The notes: a model not told the origin generated them from the sequence alone. 64,000 bases of DNA from Roseburia_C sp031555935 (GCA_031555935.1 JAVBTX010000001.1:1-64000); one strand, 5' to 3'. Shown: positions 35,406 through 44,958, counted from the stretch's first letter. Translations and numbers: made by a program.

Positions 35406-35843
35406 TTATTTTATACCGGTGCTGCCAAAGCCACCCCGGCTAAGATTTCCCATTTCAGTTACTTCCTCAAAAATAATTTTCGGCTGGTTTTCGACAATCC
35501 GAAATTGAGCAATTCGTTCATTTACTTCAATCCGTGTATCCCTTACCGCATATACCGGCATCCGCCACATATCCTCATCACCACAATACGTATTATCAAC
35601 GATGCCACAACTATTCGTCTGAATCACACCAAAGTTCTTAAAGGTTGAGCTTCGCGGTACCAGGTGCGCCTCATAACCAGCTGGCAGCTGCATCGCAACG
35701 CCAAGTGGAATCAACTTAAATTCGCCTGCCTTTAATTCAACTGTTTCAGCGGCCCGAAGGTCAATCCAATCGGATTTCCCATCAATATACGTTAATTTAT
35801 CAATTTTATCGGTAAAATATTTTATTTTAATCTGTTGCTCCAT
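35406..35843 (-). CDS. dut: dUTP diphosphatase
   Basis: A 145-residue trimeric dUTPase that hydrolyses dUTP to dUMP and so keeps uracil out of DNA. Four of the five family motifs are clear: HLVPRSSTFK, GIVDNTYCGDED, RIAQFRIV and RGGFGSTG. The length is standard. It lies 7 bases from gpsA and 46 from the phosphoribosyltransferase gene. Confidence 0.96.
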   Translation of the reverse strand: MEQQIKIKYFTDKIDKLTYIDGKSDWIDLRAAETVELKAGEFKLIPLGVAMQLPAGYEAHLVPRSSTFKNFGVIQTNSCGIVDNTYCGDEDMWRMPVYAVRDTRIEVNERIAQFRIVENQPKIIFEEVTEMGNLSRGGFGSTGIK

Positions 35844-35850
35844 ACTACCC

Positions 35851-36861
35851 TCATTCCCAATCTATATCTGTGTGTTCGGCTTTTTTATCGCGCAACATCA
35901 GTTCTGTAACGGCTTCATTTGCTGGTTTATCTTCAAATAACACGGCATTGACCTGCTCAATAATTGGTAAATCAACCTCATATTTTTGTCCTAAAGCAAT
36001 TGCTGCCTTGGCCGAAAATACACCTTCAACGACCATCTTCACTTCATCCATTGCCTGCTTCATGGTATATCCCTGCCCCATCAGCATACCAGCCCGACGG
36101 TTTCTACTGTGACGGCTGGCACAGGTTACAATCAAGTCACCCATTCCGGTTAAGCCACTGACGGTTTCAAACTTTGCTCCCATCGCCAATGCCAAACGCC
36201 CCATTTCGGTCACTCCACGAGTGATTAAAGCGGCCTTGGTATTATCACCATAGCCCAAGCCATCTGCCATTCCAGCAGCTAAAGCAATGACATTCTTAAG
36301 CGATGCTCCGATTTCCATGCCGAGCATATCTGGACTAGTATAAATACGCAAGGTTTCATTCATGAAAATATCCTGGATTAATTCTGCGATAGCTTTCTCT
36401 TTTGCGCCGGCAACTAACGTAGTTGGCAGACCTGCGCCAACTTCCTCGGCGTGACTTGGTCCGCATAAAACAGCCACTTCACACTGGGGAATCTCCTCTT
36501 TGATGACCTGAGACAAGGTCATTAAGGTATCTTCTTCAATTCCCTTGGCCACACTGACAATCAACTGACCTTTCGCCACATGATTTGCCATTGTTTTGGC
36601 GGTACTTCTGGCAAATGGTGACGGAACTGCTAATACTAATATGTCTTTTCCACCTATTGCGCTCTGGACATCGGTTGTAAAAATCATATCCTCCGGTAAT
36701 TTAACACCCGGCAGTTTTTCTACCTGTTCATGCTTTTCCTTCAGCATTTCGATTTCATGTTCTAAGGCTGACCACAAGGTTACTTTATGCCCATTTTTAT
36801 GCAATACTACCGCCAGTGCTGTTCCCCAGCTTCCGGCACCGATTACTCCTATTTCTGACAT
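35851..36861 (-). CDS. gpsA: glycerol-3-phosphate dehydrogenase (NAD(P)+)
   Basis: A 336-residue enzyme that reduces dihydroxyacetone phosphate to sn-glycerol 3-phosphate for phospholipid synthesis. The start at MSEIGVIGAG follows GGAG by six bases; an upstream frame of 18 residues is rejected. Motifs: GAGSWGTALAVVL nucleotide fold, NGH, LCGPSHAEEV, SLKNVIALAAGMADGLGYGDNTKAALITRG and GLTGMGDLIVTCAS. It begins 13 bases after the plsY stop; plsY uses its product, so the pair acts in sequence. Confidence 0.97.
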   Translation of the reverse strand: MSEIGVIGAGSWGTALAVVLHKNGHKVTLWSALEHEIEMLKEKHEQVEKLPGVKLPEDMIFTTDVQSAIGGKDILVLAVPSPFARSTAKTMANHVAKGQLIVSVAKGIEEDTLMTLSQVIKEEIPQCEVAVLCGPSHAEEVGAGLPTTLVAGAKEKAIAELIQDIFMNETLRIYTSPDMLGMEIGASLKNVIALAAGMADGLGYGDNTKAALITRGVTEMGRLALAMGAKFETVSGLTGMGDLIVTCASRHSRNRRAGMLMGQGYTMKQAMDEVKMVVEGVFSAKAAIALGQKYEVDLPIIEQVNAVLFEDKPANEAVTELMLRDKKAEHTDIDWE

Positions 36862-36874
36862 CTCAATCTCCATT

Positions 36875-37525
36875 CTACGCTTTCTTTTTTGAACCGAATT
36901 TATGCTCTGTTCCATTTAGCAAACGCTTAATATTTTCACGGTGTTTGATAATTCCGATTAATGCGATGATACCAAACACAACATATAATTCAATTAGGTT
37001 TTCCTGAGGAATGTTAAAATATCCTGCCTGACCAAAGAAAATCACTTGCACAAATAAACTGATTAAAGCCAGAATCGAGCCTAATGACACGTATCTGGTC
37101 ACCAATACTGCAAGAATGAAAAGACCAAGGCTAATTGGCGCTGCAAACGGACAAAAGCCTAAGACTAAGCCGCCCGTGCTGGCAATTCCTTTGCCACCTT
37201 TAAAACCCATGTAAACTGGGAAATCATGACCAAGTACGGCACCTAATCCGGCATACATTTCTAACACACCAACCATTTCTGGGTTTTGCTTATGAAAAAT
37301 CAGCCACACGATAAAGATTGCCACAAATACTTTGCCGACATCACCAATCAATGTTACTGCGCCGGCCTTCCAGCCAAGATTTCGCAGCGTGTTTGTGGTT
37401 CCTACGTTGCCACTGCCCATTTCCCGGACATCAACTTGCTTCATTTTGCCGTAAAGATAACCCGACAAAAATAAACCGCAGATATATCCAATCGCAATTG
37501 AAGCGATTCGCTCAACTATCATCAC
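36875..37525 (-). CDS. plsY: glycerol-3-phosphate acyltransferase PlsY
   Basis: A 216-residue integral-membrane acyltransferase that transfers an acyl chain from acyl-phosphate to glycerol 3-phosphate, first step of phospholipid assembly. Five or six hydrophobic helices; the conserved loops MGSGNVGTTNTLRN, HDFPVYMGFKGGKGIAST and NIKRLLNGTEHK are present. The start is GTG or the ATG directly after it (37522). It follows der by three bases and precedes gpsA. Confidence 0.95.
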   Translation of the reverse strand: MMIVERIASIAIGYICGLFLSGYLYGKMKQVDVREMGSGNVGTTNTLRNLGWKAGAVTLIGDVGKVFVAIFIVWLIFHKQNPEMVGVLEMYAGLGAVLGHDFPVYMGFKGGKGIASTGGLVLGFCPFAAPISLGLFILAVLVTRYVSLGSILALISLFVQVIFFGQAGYFNIPQENLIELYVVFGIIALIGIIKHRENIKRLLNGTEHKFGSKKKA

Positions 37526-37528
37526 AAA

Positions 37529-38851
37529 CTAGCCATCCTTTCTTTCACGGATAATAAATTTTAAAGAAGTTCCGCGGAAACCAAAGGCATCGCGAATCCG
37601 GTTCTCTAAATATCTGGTATAAGAAAAATGCATCAGTTCCTTATCATTCACAAAGATAACAAAGGTTGGTGGTTTCACCGATGCCTGCGTAATATAATAG
37701 AGGCGCAGGCGTTTGCCTTTGTCACTTGGCGGCTGCTGCATTGCTACCGCTTCTGCCATAATTTCATTTAACACACCAGTTTGCACACGCATACTGTTAT
37801 TTTCAATCACAACATCAATCATTTCAAATATTTTACCAATCCGCTGCCCCGTCTTCGCCGAAATAAAGAGAATCTCAGCGTAGGCCATAAAGCTTAATAT
37901 CTGGCGGATTTTTTCAGTCTGCTTGTAAATGGTCTTGTCATCTTTCGTGACCGCATCCCATTTATTGACCGCGATAATAATTCCTTTTCCACGTTCATGT
38001 GCGATACCAGCGATTTTTGCATCCTGCTCAGTAACGCCCTCGGTTGCATCAATGACAATAATCACCACATCCGCCCGCTCTACGGCAGTTACCGCTCGGA
38101 TAATACTGTAGCGCTCAATTTCTTCTTTTATTTTACTCTTACGACGCAGTCCGGCTGTGTCTATAAAGACATAGTCCTTGCCGTCGTAACGGATATCAGT
38201 ATCGACTGCATCTCTGGTTGTTCCGGCAATATCGGATACAATCAGCCGGTTGTTTCCACAGAGACGGTTAATCAAGGATGATTTCCCTACATTTGGTTTG
38301 CCGACAATGGCAATTCGTGGTCGGTCATCGTCCACTTCTTCTAACATTTCCTTGGTAAAAAATTTGGTTACTTCATCTAGTAAGTCACCAATGCCAAGCA
38401 TGGATGCCGCAGATACTGGAACTGGTTCACCAATTCCAAGATTGTAAAATTCATATACATCCGGCATATATTTGTCAAAGTTATCGACTTTATTCACCGT
38501 TAAAATAACTGGCTTCTTGGAACGACGAAGCATATCTGCAACCTTTTGGTCAGCATCCACCAGCCCCTGTCTCACATCCACAATAAAGATAATGACATCT
38601 GCTGTATCAATGGCAATCTGCGCCTGCTCGCGCATCTGGGACAGAATAATATCGCCGCTATCCGGCTCAATACCACCTGTATCAATCAATGTAAAATTAT
38701 ATTTTAGCCAGGAAACCTCTGCATAGATTCGGTCTCTGGTTACGCCTGGGGTATCCTGCACGATGGAAATCCGCTCTCCTGCTAATACATTAAACAGGGT
38801 GGATTTACCAACATTTGGACGCCCAACAATGGCTACTACTGGTTTACTCAT
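37529..38851 (-). CDS. der: ribosome-assembly GTPase Der (EngA)
   Basis: A 440-residue GTPase with two tandem G domains and a C-terminal KH-like domain, acting in 50S ribosome maturation. The start at MSKPVVAIVG follows AGGAGA. Domain 1: GRPNVGKST, DTGG and NKVD; domain 2: GKPNVGKSS, DTAG and NKWD; the C-terminal third from about residue 350 is the KH-like part. It sits between the DUF512 gene and plsY, an order known in Clostridia. Confidence 0.97.
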   Translation of the reverse strand: MSKPVVAIVGRPNVGKSTLFNVLAGERISIVQDTPGVTRDRIYAEVSWLKYNFTLIDTGGIEPDSGDIILSQMREQAQIAIDTADVIIFIVDVRQGLVDADQKVADMLRRSKKPVILTVNKVDNFDKYMPDVYEFYNLGIGEPVPVSAASMLGIGDLLDEVTKFFTKEMLEEVDDDRPRIAIVGKPNVGKSSLINRLCGNNRLIVSDIAGTTRDAVDTDIRYDGKDYVFIDTAGLRRKSKIKEEIERYSIIRAVTAVERADVVIIVIDATEGVTEQDAKIAGIAHERGKGIIIAVNKWDAVTKDDKTIYKQTEKIRQILSFMAYAEILFISAKTGQRIGKIFEMIDVVIENNSMRVQTGVLNEIMAEAVAMQQPPSDKGKRLRLYYITQASVKPPTFVIFVNDKELMHFSYTRYLENRIRDAFGFRGTSLKFIIRERKDG

Positions 38852-38883
38852 GTTGTTCTCCTTTATTTCAATCAAGCGAAACG

Positions 38884-40212
38884 CTATTCTTCTATGGTCT
38901 TGCCAAGAATTGCCGCAAGCAAATCCCGACCGCTTGATTTTACAATATCTATCTGCACTTGTAAAGTTCTTTTCAAATCATCAACGGTTACATCATCTAA
39001 CAGTACCTGTTCCCCACTACGCAGTAAATTGCATGGTAAAAGCAATCTCTCACCCAATTCACGCCCCTGCAGCTGAGCAATAATATCCTGCCCGGTCAAC
39101 AGTCCCGAAACTGTAATTTTTTCGCCAAAAAAGTCATTGCGAATAGCCACCACCTGGGCGTTAACCTGCGGAAATTTATGTTTTATTCCTGCTATTAATT
39201 CCTGCAACAACGGCTTCGCCGACCTTCCTGTCACCAAGGTTAAGGTTCTCACCAAATCCGGCTCTGCGGCTACTTCCTTCAGCGCCTCGGCAAATTCATC
39301 ACGCAAGATTCGCATCATGCCGACGCCATTTTCTAACTGAACATAACCGTCATAGTTTGCTTCCTCAGGAAATTCTTCCTCGGCCAGCAAATACCACTCA
39401 TCACCAGCATGAATAAAGTGAATACCATAATGCTCCATGCAATACTGCTGCCATTTATGAATACAGGAAAGAACTTCTTTTGCCTCCTCCCTCGTAAAGC
39501 TTTCTAATGGATAGAGGCCCTCCCGGTATTTTGACAATCCTACCGGCACGACGGATACGCTCTGCATCTGTGGGATATATGCCGTCAGCTCCCGAATCGA
39601 GCGTTCCAGCTCAGCACCATCATTGACCCCCTTGCATAAAACAATCTGACCATTCATCTCGATTCCCGCATCGGACAAACGTTTTATTTTCTGCAACGCT
39701 TCTCCCGCAAAACGGTTGTTTAACATTTTACAGCGCAGCTCGGGATTCATGGTTTGCACAGATATATTAATCGGCGCCAGATGATAATGAATGATACGGT
39801 CTATATCAGCATCTTTCATATTTGTCAATGTCACATAATTCCCCTGTAAAAAGGATAGTCTCGAATCATCATCTTTAAAATACAGAGTATCTCGCATTCC
39901 TTTTGGCATCTGGTCAATAAAGCAAAAAATACATTGATTGCTACAGGAACGATATTCGTCCATTAGTCCATTTTCAAATTCTATTCCCAAATCCTCGTTA
40001 TAGTCTTTTTCTATTTCAAGTTCCCACTCTTCGCCATCTGGTTTTTGAATGAGTACCTCGAGATACTCGTCGTTGACTAGATAGTGGTAATCAAATACAT
40101 CCTCAATTTCTTGTCCGCCAATGGAAATCAGGATATCCCCCGGCTCTATCTCAAGTTCCGCGGCAATGCTTCCTGGCTGCACAAGGCGGACAACATGTCT
40201 TTTCTCTGGCAT
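38884..40212 (-). CDS. PDZ plus radical-SAM plus DUF512 protein
   Basis: A 442-residue protein. Residues 1-70 form a PDZ-like domain (LVQPGSIAAELEIEPGDILISIGGQ). The middle has CSNQCIFCFIDQMPKGMRDTLYFKDDD, a CxxxCxxCF iron-sulfur motif as in radical-SAM enzymes, followed by GNYVTLTN, typical of the DUF512 family. The C-terminal 200 residues are DUF512 itself. The protein is conserved in Clostridia next to der, and its reaction is unknown. ATG with AAGGAG upstream. It lies 33 bases before der and probably shares a transcript. Confidence 0.87.
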   Translation of the reverse strand: MPEKRHVVRLVQPGSIAAELEIEPGDILISIGGQEIEDVFDYHYLVNDEYLEVLIQKPDGEEWELEIEKDYNEDLGIEFENGLMDEYRSCSNQCIFCFIDQMPKGMRDTLYFKDDDSRLSFLQGNYVTLTNMKDADIDRIIHYHLAPINISVQTMNPELRCKMLNNRFAGEALQKIKRLSDAGIEMNGQIVLCKGVNDGAELERSIRELTAYIPQMQSVSVVPVGLSKYREGLYPLESFTREEAKEVLSCIHKWQQYCMEHYGIHFIHAGDEWYLLAEEEFPEEANYDGYVQLENGVGMMRILRDEFAEALKEVAAEPDLVRTLTLVTGRSAKPLLQELIAGIKHKFPQVNAQVVAIRNDFFGEKITVSGLLTGQDIIAQLQGRELGERLLLPCNLLRSGEQVLLDDVTVDDLKRTLQVQIDIVKSSGRDLLAAILGKTIEE

Positions 40213-40255
40213 AACTGCTCCTTCTTTTCAAATATATGTTAAGTTTACAATAAAT

Positions 40256-40287
40256 GGGACGGAATAACAACACTGTTATTCCATCCC
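40256..40287 (-). terminator. terminator after the ABC permease gene
   Basis: Minus-strand 14-bp stem (one mismatch) GGGATGGAATAACA/TGTTATTCCGTCCC with a 4-base loop, after the permease stop at 40305; a short T-rich tail follows. Confidence 0.75.
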
Positions 40288-40304
40288 TCTTAAATACTTA
40301 GACT

Positions 40305-42203
40305 TTATTCTTCAACTTTATCATGCAGCCGCTTGTATTCTTTACCGGTCAGCAGCAATCTGTCTTCGTTATTCACCAATTCTTGTTTTTTCAAAAACTT
40401 GATAATATGTACGCAATCGCGATTAAGGGATATCCCCTGAGACGTACTTGACACTGTTTCGTTTTCATACATCCGATAATAGTAATCATAGGTTCGCTTC
40501 ATATTTTTACCGCTCAACTCAATCATCGCATAATTCCAATAATTATAATCATCCTCTTCCACCGTAGCATATTCCAGCTTTCCAAGCAGATGACCTGCGG
40601 CAACATCCTGCTTCAAGGCGGCTAAAAATCCATCAATTAACGCTTCGTCCAAATCAGTCATATGAGAATTCAGCTTTTCATCATATATTTCGATTGAAAC
40701 GTTTGTAAAATCCATCTCATCGTAATTCGTACAAAACATCCCCTTCATATACAAGTCTGGGTCACAAGATTTTGCTCTTAGCTTCGCTGCAATGGAATCT
40801 TTGTCTGCAATGACTGTTTCATCATATGGAATATAGTAATTACGAATAAATGGTGTGCCATCCTTTAGTATATAATGCACCGACACATATCTACAGCTAT
40901 CCATCTTGTCACTGTGTCGATATGCTTCAAATTCGTCTTTGGTATCAATAATTTGCTTATGAATTGCTAATATCTCCTGTATCCCTGATGCATCATCTTC
41001 AAAGAGCGGATAGTTCAGCGAAATATAGGCTGCTTTAATTTCTTCCAATTGCGGTTGTTTCGTCTCTGTTCCCGAAACATCCAATTCGATTCCGACTAAC
41101 AGCAATAGCATCAAGGCTGAATAGACAACGCATTCAATCAATCTTTTTTTGCAAAAAACGTTCGCTTTTCGTTCTAAAATCATGTCACTGATAAAAAAAC
41201 CTAAGATGCCCACTACAAATGTACTGATTAGAATGATTACAAATTCCTTTCCATTTGTAACCGTCAGCGGCAATATCGTCGTCAATGCTAACGAAAACAA
41301 GATTGCCGCGGCTGCTGCAAAAATCCAACGCATAATTGGTTTTAACCATCTGACACTTAAAATATCCCCGGTTATTTCCACTTTTCTTTTTTTATAAAGA
41401 AAATAAGATATCAATCCAAGTATTACCGCTACCACCGTATAAATAGCCACAAAGTTGGCACCACCCAAATAATACTGATGGCCACCCGCATCATCATAAA
41501 TCTGATCGAGCGATACCTTTGATCTCAGAAATGCCAATGGTGATAGCAAGCTGCTAATACGCCCGTCATAAATGCCCATTAAGCCATAGCTAATTTGACC
41601 CATAATAAAGGTCACTAAATAGCGACCGCCAACATACAAGTAGTTGACAATGATAAACAATACTGGTATGGCAAATATTTGCCCCGTCAACATCCCAATT
41701 AAGATGGTCAGATTATAGAATAGGAAGCACATTCCCTCCATCAGCAAAAACCAATACAGCATGTATTCTAACAACGTAATTCCTTTTAGTGCACAAGCAA
41801 ATACGCCAAATGTAAACGAGAGCAGCAACGGTATCGTAAATAGTAACACACCAGAAAAATAATTTGTCACAAATAATTCCCTGCGCGTGACTGGAAATGA
41901 GTGATAGGCATGGGTACTTCTCGCATTATATAAATAAGAAAATACTGCCAACGCACAGACCAATCCAACAATTGCACAGACCAACGGGTCCAAGGCATTG
42001 CCTAAGGTCGCAATATAGTAAAAGGTTTTTTCCTGAATAATTTCCTCTTCGGTATAATTTACACCTTGAACCACCGCCCGCAGGCAAATCATGACTGGTA
42101 CATTAAACAAGGTATATAATGTGTAAATCACCCAAATCGGCCAATAATGCAGCATATTTTTGCGAAATATGGTCGGATTATAGCAAGATGTCTTTGACCG
42201 CAT
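40305..42203 (-). CDS. ABC transporter permease
   Basis: A 632-residue membrane protein. The ATG at 42203 is preferred because GGGAGGTG lies upstream; a GTG nine bases earlier is less likely. The N-terminal 350 residues carry about eight to ten membrane segments (for example FYNLTILIGMLTGQIFAIPVLFIIVNYLYV) and the C-terminal 220 residues are soluble and charged. This shape suits ABC-2-type export permeases of the YtrC/D or bacitracin-export class. Its ATPase is encoded just upstream with a 26-base overlap. Substrate unknown; cell-envelope stress export is suggested by the YtrA-like regulator. Confidence 0.82.
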   Translation of the reverse strand: MRSKTSCYNPTIFRKNMLHYWPIWVIYTLYTLFNVPVMICLRAVVQGVNYTEEEIIQEKTFYYIATLGNALDPLVCAIVGLVCALAVFSYLYNARSTHAYHSFPVTRRELFVTNYFSGVLLFTIPLLLSFTFGVFACALKGITLLEYMLYWFLLMEGMCFLFYNLTILIGMLTGQIFAIPVLFIIVNYLYVGGRYLVTFIMGQISYGLMGIYDGRISSLLSPLAFLRSKVSLDQIYDDAGGHQYYLGGANFVAIYTVVAVILGLISYFLYKKRKVEITGDILSVRWLKPIMRWIFAAAAAILFSLALTTILPLTVTNGKEFVIILISTFVVGILGFFISDMILERKANVFCKKRLIECVVYSALMLLLLVGIELDVSGTETKQPQLEEIKAAYISLNYPLFEDDASGIQEILAIHKQIIDTKDEFEAYRHSDKMDSCRYVSVHYILKDGTPFIRNYYIPYDETVIADKDSIAAKLRAKSCDPDLYMKGMFCTNYDEMDFTNVSIEIYDEKLNSHMTDLDEALIDGFLAALKQDVAAGHLLGKLEYATVEEDDYNYWNYAMIELSGKNMKRTYDYYYRMYENETVSSTSQGISLNRDCVHIIKFLKKQELVNNEDRLLLTGKEYKRLHDKVEE

Positions 42204-43077
42204 AATCGGCACCTCCCAACTCGTAAATAAAAATTTCTTCCAGCGTTAATGGCAGGACATCAATCAGCATCGGATTCAACTTCGCCAGTTGTTTTCTCGC
42301 TTCTGTCGAATTACCTTTGACAATCAAGGTGTACACCCTTCCGGTACTGGACATATGTAGAATATCAAAGCTTTCTGGCAACTTGGGCATCCCCTCTTGA
42401 AAGGCAATCTGGATTTTGCAGACACTGCCTTGTAATTCGCTGAGTGAACGTTCCACCATCACCTTTCCCTGATGCATAATGCCAACATGGTCACAAACAT
42501 CCTCTAACTCCCGCAGATTATGCGAGGACACTAACACCGTCGTTCCCCGTTCTGCCACATCCGACATAATTAAACTCCAAATCTGGCGGCGCATGACCGG
42601 GTCAAGTCCGTCGACTGGCTCGTCCAAAATTAAAATTTCCGGACGGCAGCTAATTGCCAGCCAGAATGCCACCTGCTTTTGCATCCCTTTGGAAAGCCGA
42701 CGAATACTAGCTTTGGGGTTGATTGTCTCAAAAGCCTCCCTCAATTTGAAAAAAAGTTCTTCATCAAAATTTTTATAGATTCCTTTATAAAAACGCTTCA
42801 TTGACATGACATTGGCCTGATGAAAATAAAAAAAGTCATCGGGAATGTATGCAAATTTATTTTTTATCATGGGATTATCCCAGACGGGTTCTTCCTCAAT
42901 CCACACTTCGCCTTCTTCTGGCTGATAGATTCCGGTGATATGACGAATCATTGTTGATTTTCCAGCCCCATTCGGCCCGACCAGTCCATAAATCGCCCCT
43001 TTGTCCACATGAAGATTGGTATGGTCCAAGGCCAGTGTCGTATCAAATCTTTTCACGACATTTCTTACTTCTATCAT
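42178..43077 (-). CDS. ABC transporter ATPase (YtrB/bacitracin-export type)
   Basis: A 299-residue ATPase. Walker A GPNGAGKSTMIRHITG, signature LSKGMQKQVAFWLA (a LSKGM variant of LSGGQ), Walker B ILILDEPVDGLDPVMR and the H-loop VSSHNLRELEDVCDHVG. Its stop overlaps the permease start region and its start overlaps the GntR gene (ATGA), so all three are coupled. The family exports envelope-acting compounds or lipid-linked substrates; the cargo cannot be read from the sequence. Confidence 0.9.
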   Translation of the reverse strand: MIEVRNVVKRFDTTLALDHTNLHVDKGAIYGLVGPNGAGKSTMIRHITGIYQPEEGEVWIEEEPVWDNPMIKNKFAYIPDDFFYFHQANVMSMKRFYKGIYKNFDEELFFKLREAFETINPKASIRRLSKGMQKQVAFWLAISCRPEILILDEPVDGLDPVMRRQIWSLIMSDVAERGTTVLVSSHNLRELEDVCDHVGIMHQGKVMVERSLSELQGSVCKIQIAFQEGMPKLPESFDILHMSSTGRVYTLIVKGNSTEARKQLAKLNPMLIDVLPLTLEEIFIYELGGADYAVKDILL

Positions 43078-43448
43078 TTCCTTGCCCCTCCTTCATTTAA
43101 TCTGCCTATTCGCTCTGTTAGTTCGGATGGATTTACCGACATATATAATAGCTCAACTACAATATCATCAAATTCATGTAACAGCTCCGTCGAACGTTCT
43201 CCTGATACATCACCACGCGGACACACAAAGGTGCCTTTTCCCGCAACGGTATATAAATATGACTCCTTTTCTAATTCTCGGTACGCGCGCTGGATGGTAT
43301 TTGGATTAATCGCCAGACTTGCTGCCAATTCCCTGACGGAAGGCAATTTTTCATCCGCTGCAATCGCATTTGACAATACCAAGCGCCGCAAGCCATCTTT
43401 TATCTGTTCATAAATCGGTTTTGCATCCCGATAGTTTAACTGTATCAT
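43074..43448 (-). CDS. GntR-family regulator, YtrA type
   Basis: A 124-residue regulator. The start MIQLNYRDAKPIYEQI follows GGGAGGACGC. Residues 5-72 form the GntR winged helix-turn-helix (KLPSVRELAASLAINPNTIQRAYRELEKES), and the short C-terminal helical part lacks a large effector domain, as in the YtrA subfamily. Such regulators repress the ABC genes that follow, and release on cell-wall-antibiotic stress. First gene of the three-gene operon; the regulator/ABC coupling is sequence-visible, the inducer is inference. Confidence 0.9.
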   Translation of the reverse strand: MIQLNYRDAKPIYEQIKDGLRRLVLSNAIAADEKLPSVRELAASLAINPNTIQRAYRELEKESYLYTVAGKGTFVCPRGDVSGERSTELLHEFDDIVVELLYMSVNPSELTERIGRLNEGGARK

Positions 43449-43575
43449 ATCGCGTCCTCCCTTTCTATTTTTATGAATCTTCAAGTGTACTATCTCTTCT
43501 AATACACCACTCTACCATTCCCATAATTTACATACAAGAAAGAAAGGGTTCTTTTTTTCTTAAGGTTTTATTAAA

Positions 43576-44445
43576 TCAATATAATGATAAAAATGCACCT
43601 AAATTCCCCCGCTCTCCATTCGTGGCCCGATGCGAAAACAAGCTTGCCGCATTACAGCAGGTACATACGTTGGTACAACTAATCTGCTCTTTTTTTACCC
43701 CTGTCTCAAGCAGAACCAGTTCATTTGCTTTCCATAAATCTAACTGGTATTTACCATCTGCTTTGGCAATTAATATCTTATCCACATGCTCTGGAAATTC
43801 GGCGGCAAATGCGTCTGCCACATCGGCACTGACTTCATAGCAGTCCTGACAAATGGATGGTCCAATCGCACAGATTAAATCCTCTGGTCTGGTACCGTAA
43901 TTTTGTTGCATCGCTTCAATCGTCACCTTGCCCATCCGACCGACGGTTCCACGCCATCCCGAATGACTTAGACCGATTGCATGGTTTTTGGGGTCTACAA
44001 AATATAAGGGTACACAATCGGCGTAAAATGTTGACAGCACTAAGCCTGGTACATTCGTTATCAGTCCATCTACATCGCTATAATCTCTTTCACGCACCAG
44101 ACCTTTTCCGGCATCTGTATCTGTCACCACCCGGACATTGGTCGTGTGGGTCTGATCGGTAAAGACAAATCGCTCACAGTTAACACCAAGCGCTTTCGCC
44201 AGCCGCCGATAGTTTTCCTGTACCGCCGCTGGGTCATCACCTCTGGTAAAACTTAGATTCATTGTGCCATAGATGCCCCTACTTATTCCACCCATTCTAG
44301 TGGTAAAACAGTGCCTAACCAGACCCGTTTCAGCCAGCATCGGATATAACAAAAGCAACAGTTCCGGGTTGTCTTTATCAGTGATACACTCCGGAACCAT
44401 TGCTTCTTCTTTTGTGGTTTGTTTCCATATAAATTGATTATACAC
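43576..44445 (-). CDS. pgeF: laccase-domain protein PgeF (YfiH)
   Basis: About 289 residues of the multicopper-oxidase-like YfiH/PgeF family, which in E. coli cleaves misincorporated L-Ser from peptidoglycan precursors. Conserved blocks: CFTTRMGGIS, SFTRGDDPAAVQENY, TDQTHTTNV, HSGWRGTVGRMG and IGPSICQDCYEV, with the zinc-binding His and Cys. The start is ambiguous: GTG at 44445 has GGGAG upstream, an earlier GTG at 44466 has none. It follows yraN by about 30 bases in the same direction. Zinc-binding and hydrolase activity are known for the family. Confidence 0.88.
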   Translation of the reverse strand: MYNQFIWKQTTKEEAMVPECITDKDNPELLLLLYPMLAETGLVRHCFTTRMGGISRGIYGTMNLSFTRGDDPAAVQENYRRLAKALGVNCERFVFTDQTHTTNVRVVTDTDAGKGLVRERDYSDVDGLITNVPGLVLSTFYADCVPLYFVDPKNHAIGLSHSGWRGTVGRMGKVTIEAMQQNYGTRPEDLICAIGPSICQDCYEVSADVADAFAAEFPEHVDKILIAKADGKYQLDLWKANELVLLETGVKKEQISCTNVCTCCNAASLFSHRATNGERGNLGAFLSLY

Positions 44446-44477
44446 CTTGCTCTCCCATCTGCTCACTTCAGATACTT

Positions 44478-44834
44478 TTACTTTCTATATTCAAATGCAT
44501 TTTCTATCTGTTTTATCGTTTCATCCCCATACACCGCAATTACGTCAAAGCGGCAAGGGATATTTTCACGATATCCATGCTTCGTATAATAGTACAAAGC
44601 AACCCGGCAAATTTGTCTTTGCTTTCGCCAATCAACTGCCTCAAGCGGGTCTCCACAAGTATTGTCGGTTCGAAATTTCACCTCGACAAATACCAGATAC
44701 ATTCCTTGTTTTGCAATAATATCAATTTCACCAATACGGCAGCGATAATTCATCTCTAATATTTCATAACCTTGCTGGACAAGATACTCCGCCGCCATAT
44801 TTTCATACTCACTTCCAACCTGACGCTTATTCAT
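44478..44834 (-). CDS. yraN: YraN-family nuclease-like protein (UPF0102)
   Basis: A 118-residue protein with the restriction-endonuclease fold. The start MNKRQVGSEYEN is chosen for its family-like N-terminus with AGGTG nearby. Conserved core: GSEYENMAAEYLVQQGYEI, CRIGEIDIIAK and FVEVKFRT, which carry the EIDII and EVK residues of the PD-(D/E)xK fold. The family is widespread and of uncertain function, often next to rnhB and recombination genes. It follows the flhB-like gene after a long palindrome. Confidence 0.9.
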   Translation of the reverse strand: MNKRQVGSEYENMAAEYLVQQGYEILEMNYRCRIGEIDIIAKQGMYLVFVEVKFRTDNTCGDPLEAVDWRKQRQICRVALYYYTKHGYRENIPCRFDVIAVYGDETIKQIENAFEYRK

Positions 44835-44891
44835 ACACCTATAACCATCTTTCTCATAACCTGCGAATTTGGGCCCAAGCACAAATTTGCC

Positions 44892-44952
44892 GTGTGAAGT
44901 TTTAGCATTTCTTAGGCGGTGTTCTTTAGCGCCTTAGAAATTCTCTTCACAC
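44892..44952. repeat. nested long palindrome before yraN
   Basis: Two nested stems: outer GTGTGAAG (44892-44899) with CTTCACAC (44945-44952), inner TTTCTTAGGCG (44908-44918) with CGCCTTAGAAA (44930-44940, one mismatch). It fills most of the gap between the flhB-like gene and yraN. It has no T-run, so a protein-binding or mRNA-processing role is as likely as termination. Confidence 0.75.
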
Positions 44953-44958
44953 TTCACA

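Noticed and set aside
43370..43840. 156-residue plus-strand frame over the GntR/pgeF gap
   Set aside because: It covers the GntR gene antisense and the end of pgeF, with no RBS or family pattern.
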